Positions 1 through 9,200 of a stretch of DNA of 64,000 nucleotides are shown piece by piece. The stretch comes from Candidatus Albibeggiatoa sp. nov. NOAA (GTDB taxonomy: Bacteria; Pseudomonadota; Gammaproteobacteria; Beggiatoales; Beggiatoaceae): the NCBI GenBank assembly GCA_025800385.1, contig JAOXRS010000063.1, forward strand, positions 1 to 64,000, written 5' to 3'. The notes beneath the pieces were generated by a model, which saw only the letters and a list, made by a program, of their open reading frames with translations, did not search any database and had not been told where the DNA came from. The translations under genes and the position numbers were made by a program. Position 1 is the stretch's first letter; every line of letters starts with the position of its first letter.

Positions 1-822
1 TTCAATCCTAACGGTAAAACCCTTGCTTCTGCAAGTGAGGATAGAACCATTAGATTATGGGAATCGGCAACGGGACAAGCCAAAACCTTAAGTGGGCATT
101 CTGATTGGGTTAATAGTGTAGCATTTAGTTCTGACGGCAAAATCCTCGCTTCGGCTAGTGGAGATAAAACGATTAGATTATGGGAGGTAGCAACGGGGCA
201 ACCCTTGGGTCAGGTCTTAAACGGACATTCTAGTTCTGTTAATAGCGTGATATTCAGTCCTGACGACAAAATCCTCGCTTCGGCAAGTGGAGATAGAATA
301 ATTAGATTATGGGAAGTGGCAACGGGGCAAGCTAAAATCTTAAGTGGACATTCTAGTTCTGTTAATAGCGTGATATTCAGTCCTGACGGCAAAATCCTCG
401 CTTCGGCAAGTTTGGATAATACAATCAGATTATGGGAAGTGGCAACGGGACAAGCCAAAACCTTAAGTGGACATTCTAATTCTGTTAATAGTGTGATGTT
501 CAGCCCTGACGGCAAGACCCTTACTTCTGCAAGTGATGACAGAACTATTAGATTATGGGAGGTAGCAACAGGACAAGCTTTAGGCCAACCCTTTAGTGAA
601 CATTCAGGTAGAGTTAATAGTGTGGCATTCAGTCCTGATGGCAAAACCCTTGCGTCTGGTAGCCAAGATAATACAGTTAAATTATGGGATGTAAACCCTG
701 AATCATGGGCAAAAAAAGCCTGTGCTATCGTTAACCGCAATTTCAATTATCAAGAATGGCAAAAATATATGGGCAACCGTCCGCATGAAAAAACCTGCCA
801 GACCTACCCAAAGACACTTTAG
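1..822 (+). CDS. WD40-repeat protein, 5'-truncated by the window edge, C-terminus frameshifted
   Basis: The frame is open from base 1, so the gene begins outside the window. It encodes one partial and five complete WD40 repeats of about 42 residues. Each runs from a GH/EH-S-x-x-V-N-S-V-x-F-S-P-D-G-K strand through A-S-A-S-x-D to I-R-L-W-E-V-A-T-G-Q, the usual propeller-blade pattern. WD40 propellers are protein-interaction scaffolds, and in filamentous bacteria they often form the C-terminal half of kinase, caspase-like or STAND ATPase proteins; the missing N-terminal half could be any of these. The blades are very similar to one another at DNA level, indicating recent internal duplication. 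After the last blade comes the familiar tail with N-R-N and E-K-T-C. At Cys266 the frame is lost and the protein ends 13 residues later, while the expected tail continues in another frame (798-953). Confidence 0.93.
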   Translation, partial: FNPNGKTLASASEDRTIRLWESATGQAKTLSGHSDWVNSVAFSSDGKILASASGDKTIRLWEVATGQPLGQVLNGHSSSVNSVIFSPDDKILASASGDRIIRLWEVATGQAKILSGHSSSVNSVIFSPDGKILASASLDNTIRLWEVATGQAKTLSGHSNSVNSVMFSPDGKTLTSASDDRTIRLWEVATGQALGQPFSEHSGRVNSVAFSPDGKTLASGSQDNTVKLWDVNPESWAKKACAIVNRNFNYQEWQKYMGNRPHEKTCQTYPKTL

Positions 823-953
823 GTGCAATCGAACTTTCCGCTGAAGCCCATTATCATCTCAAATTCAGTGCAACCCAACAACAAGCCAAAGCCAAATTCA
901 AACAAGCCAGAGAATGGGATAATAATGTGGTGTGGGGCGATGAGGATATTTGA
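798..953 (+). pseudogene. Out-of-frame C-terminal tail of the WD40 protein
   Basis: Reading from base 798 gives P-D-L-P-K-D-T, then an alpha-helical tail rich in Ala, Lys and Gln (E-L-S-A-E-A-H-Y, A-K-A-K-F-K-Q-A), ending D-E-D-I and TGA at 951-953. Bacterial WD40 proteins of this type commonly carry K-T-C-P-D-L-P followed by a helix, so this is the continuation of the upstream gene. One missing C in the run at 798-799 accounts for the break. Whether it is a real mutation or a read error cannot be told from the sequence. Confidence 0.75.
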
Positions 954-954
954 A

Positions 955-994
955 CAGGATTAAAAGAATGACGAGATATATTGTTTTAATCCTG
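955..994. terminator. Inverted repeat after the WD40 gene
   Basis: CAGGATTAAAA at 955-965 is a perfect complement of TTTTAATCCTG at 984-994, with an 18-base loop. It begins two bases after the stop codon of the extended WD40 frame. There is no strong T-run, so it may be a terminator or a dispersed palindromic repeat of the AGGAT/ATCCT type seen after several genes in this window. Confidence 0.5.
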
Positions 995-1037
995 CCTGTC
1001 CTAAAATCTATTAAATCTTGTTTTAGCCTTCACAAAT

Positions 1038-1103
1038 CTTGCAATTATTTTTTAATGTTCTATAACTTAATGCAATCCTTTTAATTTTTTTGGAAACCGC
1101 ATT
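1038..1103 (+). promoter_or_regulatory. Promoter/leader copy A of the LRR family
   Basis: TTGCAA at 1039-1044 and TATAAC at 1061-1066 (16-base spacer) resemble -35 and -10 boxes. They are followed by the leader CTTAATGCAATCCTTTTAAT and GGAAACCGCATT directly before the ATG. The same block recurs before four other LRR genes (copies B to E), which supports it as a functional unit; promoter activity is inferred. Confidence 0.6.
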
Positions 1104-4100
1104 ATGACAACTCGTAGACCTTGGTACACATACAGTGTGTTGCTGTATCTGTGCTTGAGTAGCCTATTGGCTCATGCAAATGACTGTAGTCCAAATCAGT
1201 GTGATTATAATGTAGCATTAGAAAATACAGGCACTTATCGCTTTAACGCTTCGTTGTCCGACGATAGCACAGCAGGCATTGTTGGCATCAGTTTAAATAC
1301 AAATGCCCTGACTCACTTCTCCACCAGTTCCATAGCTAATCTAGAAAAATCCGTTGTACATTGGGTCAGCTTTTCCTTGCCAGAACCCCAAATCATCACT
1401 TTTATTCCTCACAATCATTCCGATGCCACACAAAATATTTTGGCTGCGTTGTATCAAATTATTGATGGAGAACGGTTTGCGTTTTATGAACCAACGTTAA
1501 TGAGGTCAGGTCAAGAACATATCACGCCTGAATTAGCCGCAGGTGATTACATTGCCGAAGTAACCAGTGCAGATGGCTCGACGATTCAAGCGGGCTTAGA
1601 TGTAGCGGGCGACAATGTGCAATTTCAAACCACAGGTGGTTGGAATCAACCCAATACTGATACTTTTGTTTTATTCGACAGCTATGCAACAGCAAGCACG
1701 GTGCAATTTAGCACTTTATTCGCAGATAATTATCCCGTTTCAGGTGCATCACAACCTTTAAGTACGGTGGCAGCAATTGATTCGCAAGGGCAAGTAGATA
1801 TTATTTGGGATTCATCCGATATACCGAAACAGCCAATTATTGCGTCGGATTTAGCAATCATTCAACAATTAGAACAAGAGCTTAATATTCAACTGCAAGA
1901 TTTAAGTGGCACGGTTAAACTCAATACGATTACTGAACGGATTTTTTCAGGCAATATTTTTTTTAATCCACACACCAATACGGATATAGGTTATATCACC
2001 AATCATACAGGTCAGATTGTTGGCTTGATGTTGGAAGGGTTGGATTTAATTCGGATTCCTGAAGCTGTGTTTCAATTAGAAAACTTAACCAAATTATCAT
2101 TTTATGATAGCCGCTTTGAATTAATTCCCTCGTCAATCAATCAATTAAAACAATTACGCATTTTAGATTTAAGCAGGTATGCCCCAAGAAGCAATACGTT
2201 TTTGGAGAATTTACCCACTGAGTTTGCACAATTAGATAACTTACAAGTCTTAAACTTAAATTACAATGATTTACTCACCTTGCCACTTGAAGTACGACAG
2301 CTTAAAAACCTACAAGAATTAACACTGATAGCAAACAATAATATTGCACTATCACTAGAAGCTAACCAATTAAATTCCCTAAAAATATTAAATTTAGCAG
2401 GTAATGGCTACACAGTATTTCCTTTAGATGTGACACGACTGGCAAATTTAGAGTGGCTTGATATTGCAAACAATGGTGTAGAGGTTTTACCACCTGAAAT
2501 TGGGCGATTACAAAACTTACAATATTTATCTACCCTAAGTAACCCAGTTAAAAGCCTGCCTGCAGAAATAGGTCAGCTACAGAATTTAAAAACGCTCTTA
2601 TTATCAAACGCTTTAACAGAACCATTACCCAATGAAATCGGCCAACTGCAAAATCTAACATACTTACAGTTAGGTGTTTACTATGATATAAGCGATTTTC
2701 CTGCAGTAATTACACAATTAAAAAGTTTAACAGATTTAGATATATCAGGTTCATTTAGCAGCGTACCCGCTAGTATTGGCCAATTGCAAAATCTTAAACA
2801 TTTATCTTTGCATGGTCGTTTATCTACATTGCCCCCTGAAATTGGACAGTTGCAAAATTTAACTGATCTCAGCTTATATGCTGTTTCTAATGATGTGCCG
2901 TTTCAATTACCCGCTGAGTTTGCACAATTACAAAACCTTACCCATCTCTTTATAGGAGGTGGCTATGGACGTGGGCAAGCACCAACATTACCACCTGTGA
3001 TAAGGCAATTAAGCAATTTAGAATCTTTGTCTGTATCAAGAGGCTTTGCAACCTTGCCGCCTGAAATTGGCCAGTTAAAAAACTTGACGGCTTTATCTCT
3101 TCAACATGACTTAACAGCAATACCGCCTGAGATTGGGCAGTTGTCGAATTTGGAAATATTAGATTTAACCTATATGCAACTGACTACTTTACCAGCAGAA
3201 ATTGGACAATTACAAAATCTCAATGAATTGCGAGTTACAAAAAGCCAGTTACAAACTTTACCCCCCGAAATTGGGCAATTACAAAATCTGACTATATTGG
3301 ATGTAAAGGAAAATCAATTACAAACCTTGCCATCTGAAATTGGACAATTACGCAATTTAAATCAGCTCATTGCAAATAAAAATAAACTGCAAAGCATACC
3401 AGCAGAAATTAGCCAACTTAAGCAGCTTGAAACGTTATCTTTAAATATTAACCAGTTAAGTATTTTTCCATTTGAAATTATACAATTATCCAACCTTAGC
3501 CAATTATCCATTGGTGTAAACCCATTAAAAAGCTTGCCACCCGAAATAAGCCAATTACAAAGCCTTACTATATTGGATGCGTTTAGTACACAATTGACAT
3601 CACTACCACCAGAAATTGGGCAATTAACAAATCTTACTCATTTATCTTTGAGGTATAACCAGCTGCAGTCTATTCCTGCCGACATTAAACAATTAACAAA
3701 TCTTGTTGAACTAGACTTAAGGGGCAACCAATTACAAAGCTTACTACCTGAAATTGGATTGTTACAAAATTTGGAAAGGCTGCATTTGCAAGATAATCAA
3801 TTGCAAAGTTTGCCACCTGAAATTGGACAGTTACAAGATTTAACTTATTTCTGGGTTAGAGAAAATGATTTATTAGATTTACCGCGTGAAATTGGCAATT
3901 TAAGTGATTCATGCGCAACATCTTTTGTTGAAAATCCGTTAACACATCCACCATTGGAAGTTGCAGAGCAAGGCATTGCAGCGATTCGAGCCTATTTTGA
4001 TGCGCTGCCTCCTGAAGTAGAAGAAGACACAACGGCTATTATTCAACAGTTGGAAACATTGCTAAACCAGCCATTAGATAAAACCAGTCTGAGTCATGTG

Positions 4101-6116
4101 ATGGGCAAGCGAAATTATTATGCTGTGGATGAAAATAATCACATTGTAGGCTTAAACTTATCTCGCTTGGGTTTATCAACCATTCCTGAGATTGTCTTCT
4201 CTTTAAAAAATTTAAAAAAATTATCCTTATCACAAAACCAAATCTCGCAACTACCCTTAGAAATAGGGCAGTTCCCATATTTAGAACAGTTAGATTTAAG
4301 TGATAATCGGCTTGAGAACTTACCGACTGAAGTAGGTGAATTAATTCGTTTGAAAGTATTAACCCTAAGCCGTAATCGATTGAATCGTTTACCTGCAGAA
4401 TTAGGACAATTGAGTAGGCTGCGTGAGCTGTATATCAGTGAAAACCAACTCACTACACTACCTGTTGAAATTGGGCAATTACAAAGCCTGGCATTTCTAA
4501 ATGTATATGATAACCAACTCACATCTATACCCGCAGAAGTCGGTCGACTCAGGAATTTGAAAGGCCTATATTTAGCGGATAATCAGCTCACCAGTTTGCC
4601 ATCTGATCTTGGATTGTTGCAAAACTTAACCGTATTGTGGGCGCAAAATAACCAACTTGTCACTTTACCTAGACAGTTGGGAGATTTACAGCCGACAACG
4701 CAATTGTGGATTTGGAATAACCCATTACAACAACCTAGTTCCACTGTTGCTGAGCAAGGGATTCAGGCGATTCGAGATTATTTTGATACATTGATTAGTC
4801 AATTAAACCAATTGCCACTGAATGAATTGACGGATTTAGAAATTATTTTGTTGTTAGAACAGCAATTAAATATTGAGATGCTAACAACAGATGATGAAGA
4901 AAACAGCTTTTTTTCACCAAACTATAAACCTCACAGCTATAAACTAAATGAGCAACAACAAGTCATTGAGTTATCTTTGGCTAGCTTTAATTTAAGTGAA
5001 GTGCCTGATGCAGTGTGGTTCTTAGATGATTTACAGTCATTGTCTTTAATAGCCAATCAAATTACAGCGTTACCTGCAGATATTGCCAATTTGCAGCAGT
5101 TAACGGCTTTACATTTGAAAGGCAATCTATTAACAGAGTTACCAACAGAAATCAGTCAATTACAAAACTTAAGTATACTCGACATCGCTTACAATCAATG
5201 GTCTGTGTTTCCAGCTGAAGTCATGCAACTACAAAACTTAACTACACTTTATTTACATAATAGTCAGTTAATTGCATTACCTGCTGAAATAGCGCAACTG
5301 CAAAATTTAACAAATCTGGATATATCTCAAAATCAGTTAACCGCGTTGCCACTTGAAATAGGGCAATTACAAAGTTTAACGAACTTAAATATATCCAAAA
5401 ACCAACTTACAACATTACCACCTGAAATAGGCTTGTTACAAAACTTAACGAATTTGCGTTTATTCCAGAACCCATTAACCAAGCTGCCATCTGAAATTGG
5501 GCAATTACAGAGTTTAATTCATTTAAATCTATCTAATAGTCAATTGACTACATTGCTTCCTGAAGTAGGACAATTACAAAATTTAACGAACTTAAACATA
5601 TCCAAAAATCGACTCACAACGTTGCCACCTGAAATGGCTAACTTGCAAAACTTAATCACTTTGGATTTATCTGAAAATCAATTCACTACGTTGCCACTTG
5701 AAATCAGTTTGTTGCAAAATTTAGCAAACCTATATGCAAGCTCTAATCAATTCACGGCTTTACCAGCTGAAATTGGGCAGTTGCAAAACTTAGAGATTCT
5801 GTATTTATATGCTAATCAGCTAACGGCATTACCAGTTGAAATAGGTGATTTATATAACTTAAAGGAATTATCTTTATCTGACAATCAGTTAACCGCGTTG
5901 CCACCTGAAATAGGGTTGTTGCAAAATTTAGAACATTTGGATTTTTCAAAAAATCAGTTAACAGCTTTGCCACCTGAATTTGCTAATTTGCAATTAAATG
6001 AGATGCCTTTTTCTAATGTTAATAATAATCCATTAGTAGACCCGCCGATTTATGTTGTTAGTGAGGGCATGGAAGCCATCAGAGCCTATTTTGCCGATCA
6101 AAGTCGTCAACAATAG
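1104..6116 (+). CDS. Giant exported leucine-rich-repeat protein with three LRR modules (paralog 1)
   Basis: This 1670-residue protein starts with a signal peptide ending L-L-A-H-A near residue 25. Residues 26 to about 250 form a beta-rich domain starting D-C-S-P-N-Q-C-D-Y, shared with four other genes here. Then come three consecutive modules, each with an N-cap (D-L-A-I-I-Q-Q-L-E, then a Y-x-x-x-E/N-x-x-x-I-V-G-L strand), an array of 23-residue LRRs with consensus L-P-x-E-I-G-Q-L-Q-N-L-x-x-L, and a C-cap N-P-L-x-x-P-P-x-x-V-x-x-Q-G-I-x-A-I-R-A-Y-F. The C-caps lie near residues 944, 1206 and 1643. This cap is known from Roco-family LRR proteins, but no Roc-COR GTPase follows. The protein is probably periplasmic or surface-exposed and likely binds a protein or polymer ligand; the partner is unknown. 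No anchor or transmembrane segment is visible after the signal peptide. Confidence 0.92.
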   Translation: MTTRRPWYTYSVLLYLCLSSLLAHANDCSPNQCDYNVALENTGTYRFNASLSDDSTAGIVGISLNTNALTHFSTSSIANLEKSVVHWVSFSLPEPQIITFIPHNHSDATQNILAALYQIIDGERFAFYEPTLMRSGQEHITPELAAGDYIAEVTSADGSTIQAGLDVAGDNVQFQTTGGWNQPNTDTFVLFDSYATASTVQFSTLFADNYPVSGASQPLSTVAAIDSQGQVDIIWDSSDIPKQPIIASDLAIIQQLEQELNIQLQDLSGTVKLNTITERIFSGNIFFNPHTNTDIGYITNHTGQIVGLMLEGLDLIRIPEAVFQLENLTKLSFYDSRFELIPSSINQLKQLRILDLSRYAPRSNTFLENLPTEFAQLDNLQVLNLNYNDLLTLPLEVRQLKNLQELTLIANNNIALSLEANQLNSLKILNLAGNGYTVFPLDVTRLANLEWLDIANNGVEVLPPEIGRLQNLQYLSTLSNPVKSLPAEIGQLQNLKTLLLSNALTEPLPNEIGQLQNLTYLQLGVYYDISDFPAVITQLKSLTDLDISGSFSSVPASIGQLQNLKHLSLHGRLSTLPPEIGQLQNLTDLSLYAVSNDVPFQLPAEFAQLQNLTHLFIGGGYGRGQAPTLPPVIRQLSNLESLSVSRGFATLPPEIGQLKNLTALSLQHDLTAIPPEIGQLSNLEILDLTYMQLTTLPAEIGQLQNLNELRVTKSQLQTLPPEIGQLQNLTILDVKENQLQTLPSEIGQLRNLNQLIANKNKLQSIPAEISQLKQLETLSLNINQLSIFPFEIIQLSNLSQLSIGVNPLKSLPPEISQLQSLTILDAFSTQLTSLPPEIGQLTNLTHLSLRYNQLQSIPADIKQLTNLVELDLRGNQLQSLLPEIGLLQNLERLHLQDNQLQSLPPEIGQLQDLTYFWVRENDLLDLPREIGNLSDSCATSFVENPLTHPPLEVAEQGIAAIRAYFDALPPEVEEDTTAIIQQLETLLNQPLDKTSLSHVMGKRNYYAVDENNHIVGLNLSRLGLSTIPEIVFSLKNLKKLSLSQNQISQLPLEIGQFPYLEQLDLSDNRLENLPTEVGELIRLKVLTLSRNRLNRLPAELGQLSRLRELYISENQLTTLPVEIGQLQSLAFLNVYDNQLTSIPAEVGRLRNLKGLYLADNQLTSLPSDLGLLQNLTVLWAQNNQLVTLPRQLGDLQPTTQLWIWNNPLQQPSSTVAEQGIQAIRDYFDTLISQLNQLPLNELTDLEIILLLEQQLNIEMLTTDDEENSFFSPNYKPHSYKLNEQQQVIELSLASFNLSEVPDAVWFLDDLQSLSLIANQITALPADIANLQQLTALHLKGNLLTELPTEISQLQNLSILDIAYNQWSVFPAEVMQLQNLTTLYLHNSQLIALPAEIAQLQNLTNLDISQNQLTALPLEIGQLQSLTNLNISKNQLTTLPPEIGLLQNLTNLRLFQNPLTKLPSEIGQLQSLIHLNLSNSQLTTLLPEVGQLQNLTNLNISKNRLTTLPPEMANLQNLITLDLSENQFTTLPLEISLLQNLANLYASSNQFTALPAEIGQLQNLEILYLYANQLTALPVEIGDLYNLKELSLSDNQLTALPPEIGLLQNLEHLDFSKNQLTALPPEFANLQLNEMPFSNVNNNPLVDPPIYVVSEGMEAIRAYFADQSRQQ

Positions 6117-6137
6117 CCGTTATTTTTGAGAATGTAG

Positions 6138-6160
6138 AGGCAGGGTAATCCATCTTGCCT
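6138..6160. terminator. Hairpin between the two giant LRR genes
   Basis: AGGCAGG (6138-6144) pairs with CTTGCCT (6154-6160), including one G-T wobble, around a 9-base loop. It lies 22 bases after the stop codon of paralog 1 and just before promoter copy B. The same AGGCAGGAT/ATCTTGCCT hairpin follows paralog 2 and, in variant form, other LRR genes. A terminator role is inferred from position. Confidence 0.5.
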
Positions 6161-6165
6161 TAAAT

Positions 6166-6232
6166 CTTGCAATTATTTTTTAATGGTCTATAACTTAATG
6201 CAATCCTCATTTTATTTTTTGGAAACCGCATT
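6166..6232 (+). promoter_or_regulatory. Promoter/leader copy B of the LRR family
   Basis: TTGCAA at 6167-6172 and TATAAC at 6189-6194 have the same 16-base spacing as copy A. The leader CTTAATGCAATCC and GGAAACCGCATT before the ATG match copy A almost base for base, so the duplication that made paralogs 1 and 2 included the promoter. Confidence 0.6.
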
Positions 6233-9200
6233 ATGACAACTCGTAGACCTTGGTACACATACAGTGTGTTGCTGTATCTGTGCTTGAGTAGCCTATTGGC
6301 TCATGCAAATGACTGTAGCCCAAATCAATGTGATTACAATATAGCATTAGAAAATACAGGGACTTATCGTTTTAACGCTGCACTGCCCGACGATAGCACT
6401 GCAGGCATTGTTGGCATCAGCTTGAATACAAATGCCCTGAGTCATTTCTCCACCAGTTCCATAGCTAATCTAGAAAAATCCGCTGTACATTGGGTCAGCT
6501 TTTCCTTGCCAGAACCCCAAATTATCACCTTTATTCCTCACAACCATTCCGATGCCACACAAAATGTTTTGGCTGCGTTGTATCAAATCATTGATGGAGA
6601 ACGGGTTGCGTTTTATGAACCAACGTTAATGAGTTCAGGCCAAGAACATATCACGCCAGAATTAGCCGCAGGTGATTACATTGCCGAAATAACCAGTGCA
6701 GATGGCTCGACGATTCAAGTAGGCTTAGACGTAGCAGGCAACAATGTGCAATTTCAAACCACAGGTGGTTGGAATCAACCCGATACCGACACCTTTGTTT
6801 TATTCGACAGCTATGCAACAACAAGCACGGTGCAATTTAGCATTTTATTCGCAGATAATTATCCCGTTTCAGGTGCATCACAACCTTTAAGTACGATAGC
6901 GACAATTGATTCGCAAGGACAAGCTGACATTATTTGGGATTCATCCGATATACCGAAACAACCAATTATTGCGTCAGATTTAGCAATCATTCAACAATTA
7001 GAGCAAGAGCTTAATATTCAACTGCAAGATTTAAGTGGCACGGCTAAACTCAATGGACTAACTAAACGGATTTTTTCAGGTAGTTTTTTCTCTTCTAACC
7101 AAAGTGTTAACACCGATCTTGGTTATATCACTGATAATGATGGTAATATTGTAGGGTTAATTTTAGAAGGTCTACGGCTTGATTATATTCCAGCACCTGT
7201 ATTTCAGCTGAAAAATCTCACTAAACTATCTCTTTATGATAACAACTTGAGTAGTATCCCTGCAGAAATAGCACAGTTAGAACAATTGCGCATATTAAAC
7301 TTAGGTAAATATTTTATTAGAGAATATTCCGCTCTTGATACTTTTCCCATTGAATTTGCACAGTTAAAAAACTTACAGGCTTTAAACTTAGATTACAATA
7401 AACTATTGATATTACCATCTGAGGTGCTGCAATTAGACAGTCTACAAGTGTTGAGCTTGTCAGGAAACGATTCCTTTACATTTCCACCAGAAATAAACCA
7501 ACTAACTGAACTTAAAGTATTAGATTTACAAAACTGTAATTTATACTTATTTCCTTTAGAAGTGACTCAAGTACCTCATTTAGAGCAATTGAATCTCGAC
7601 CACAATCATATTAGTACATTACCACCTGAAATTGGGCAACTACAAAACTTACAATACTTATCTGTTGAAGATAATTATATTGAAAATTTACCAGTAGAAA
7701 TTGGACAGCTTCAGAATTTAAAAACTTTATTGTTAAGCTCAAACTATTTAGTAGATGGACTGCCTCAAACATTTGGCCAATTGCAAAATTTAGAACGTTT
7801 AAAATTAGGTATAAACCATGAGATCAAAGTATTGCCTATCGAAATTACCCAGCTTACAAATTTGGCTGATTTACACATATATGGCTCGTTTGAAACGATA
7901 CCCGCCAGTATTGGTCAATTACAGAATCTCAAATATTTATCTTTGTATAGTAATTTACCCACATTACCACCTGAAATAGGCCAGCTGCAAAATTTAACTG
8001 ATCTGACTTTATCTGTTGCTACTAATGATACAGCGTTTTACTTGCCTGATGAGTTTGCCCAATTACAAAATCTCAATCATCTCACTTTAGCAGGCAGCTA
8101 TAGAGAAGGTTCAACATTACCACCTGTGATTGGACAATTAAGCAATTTAGCATCTTTGTCTATAATAGGAGGTTTTACCGCAATTCCCGCTGAAATTGGA
8201 CAATTGCAAAACTTGACAGTGTTATCTTTTAAACATGCAGGTTTGGAAATAATACCCAGTGAAATTGGGCAATTATCGCGTTTGGAGGTTTTAGATTTAT
8301 CTTTTAATAAACTCACTGAATTACCCATCGAGCTTACTCAATTACAAAGTCTCGCAGCATTGCATTTAGAGAGTAACCAATTACAAGCCTTGCCAACGGA
8401 AATTGGGCAATTAAACAATCTCATCACATTAAATTTAAAGGACACTCAATTACAAATTTTGCCAGTCGAAATTGGGCAATTAAACAACCTCATCACATTA
8501 AATCTAAAGGGCAATCAATTACACACTTTACCAGCTGAAATCGGACAATTACGTAACCTAAACCAACTATTTGTAAACCATAATAAATTACAGAGTATAC
8601 CATCAGATATTGGCCAACTTAAACAACTTAAACAACTCTCTTTTGAAAGCAATCAAATAACAGCATTTCCTATTGAGGTGACACAATTATCGCAGCTTAA
8701 CTATTTGTCAATTGGCTTCAACCCATTAACACATTTGCCTGCAGACATTGGACAACTTACTAACCTCTCTGAGTTAGTTGCATATGATATCAAATTAACA
8801 TCGCTGCCAATGGAAATAGGACAATTACACAATCTGACAGGATTAAATTTGGCAAGCAATCAATTACAATCGATTCCCTCAGAAATTGGGAAATTGCAAA
8901 ATCTCACAGAATTATCTTTAAGGGTTAATCAATTACAAAGCTTGCCACCTGAAATCGGATTGTTAAAAAACTTAACAAGGCTGTATATAGGTTATAACCA
9001 ATTACAAAGCTTGCCAGCTGAAATTGGCCAGTTACAAAATTTAACCGCTCTTTGGATAAATAATAATGAGTTGGTCGATTTACCGCGCGAAATTGGCAAC
9101 TTACATGATTCATGCTCGACTTCTTTTGATGAAAATCCATTAAAACGTCCACCATTGGAAGTTGCAAAACAAGGTATTGCCGCGATTCGAGCCTATTTTG

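Noticed and set aside
4139..4522. Open frames on the strand opposite the LRR genes, many with periodic Cys-Pro or Ile patterns
   Set aside because: They follow the 69-bp repeat of the true genes; periodic DNA keeps the opposite frames open. No ribosome sites.
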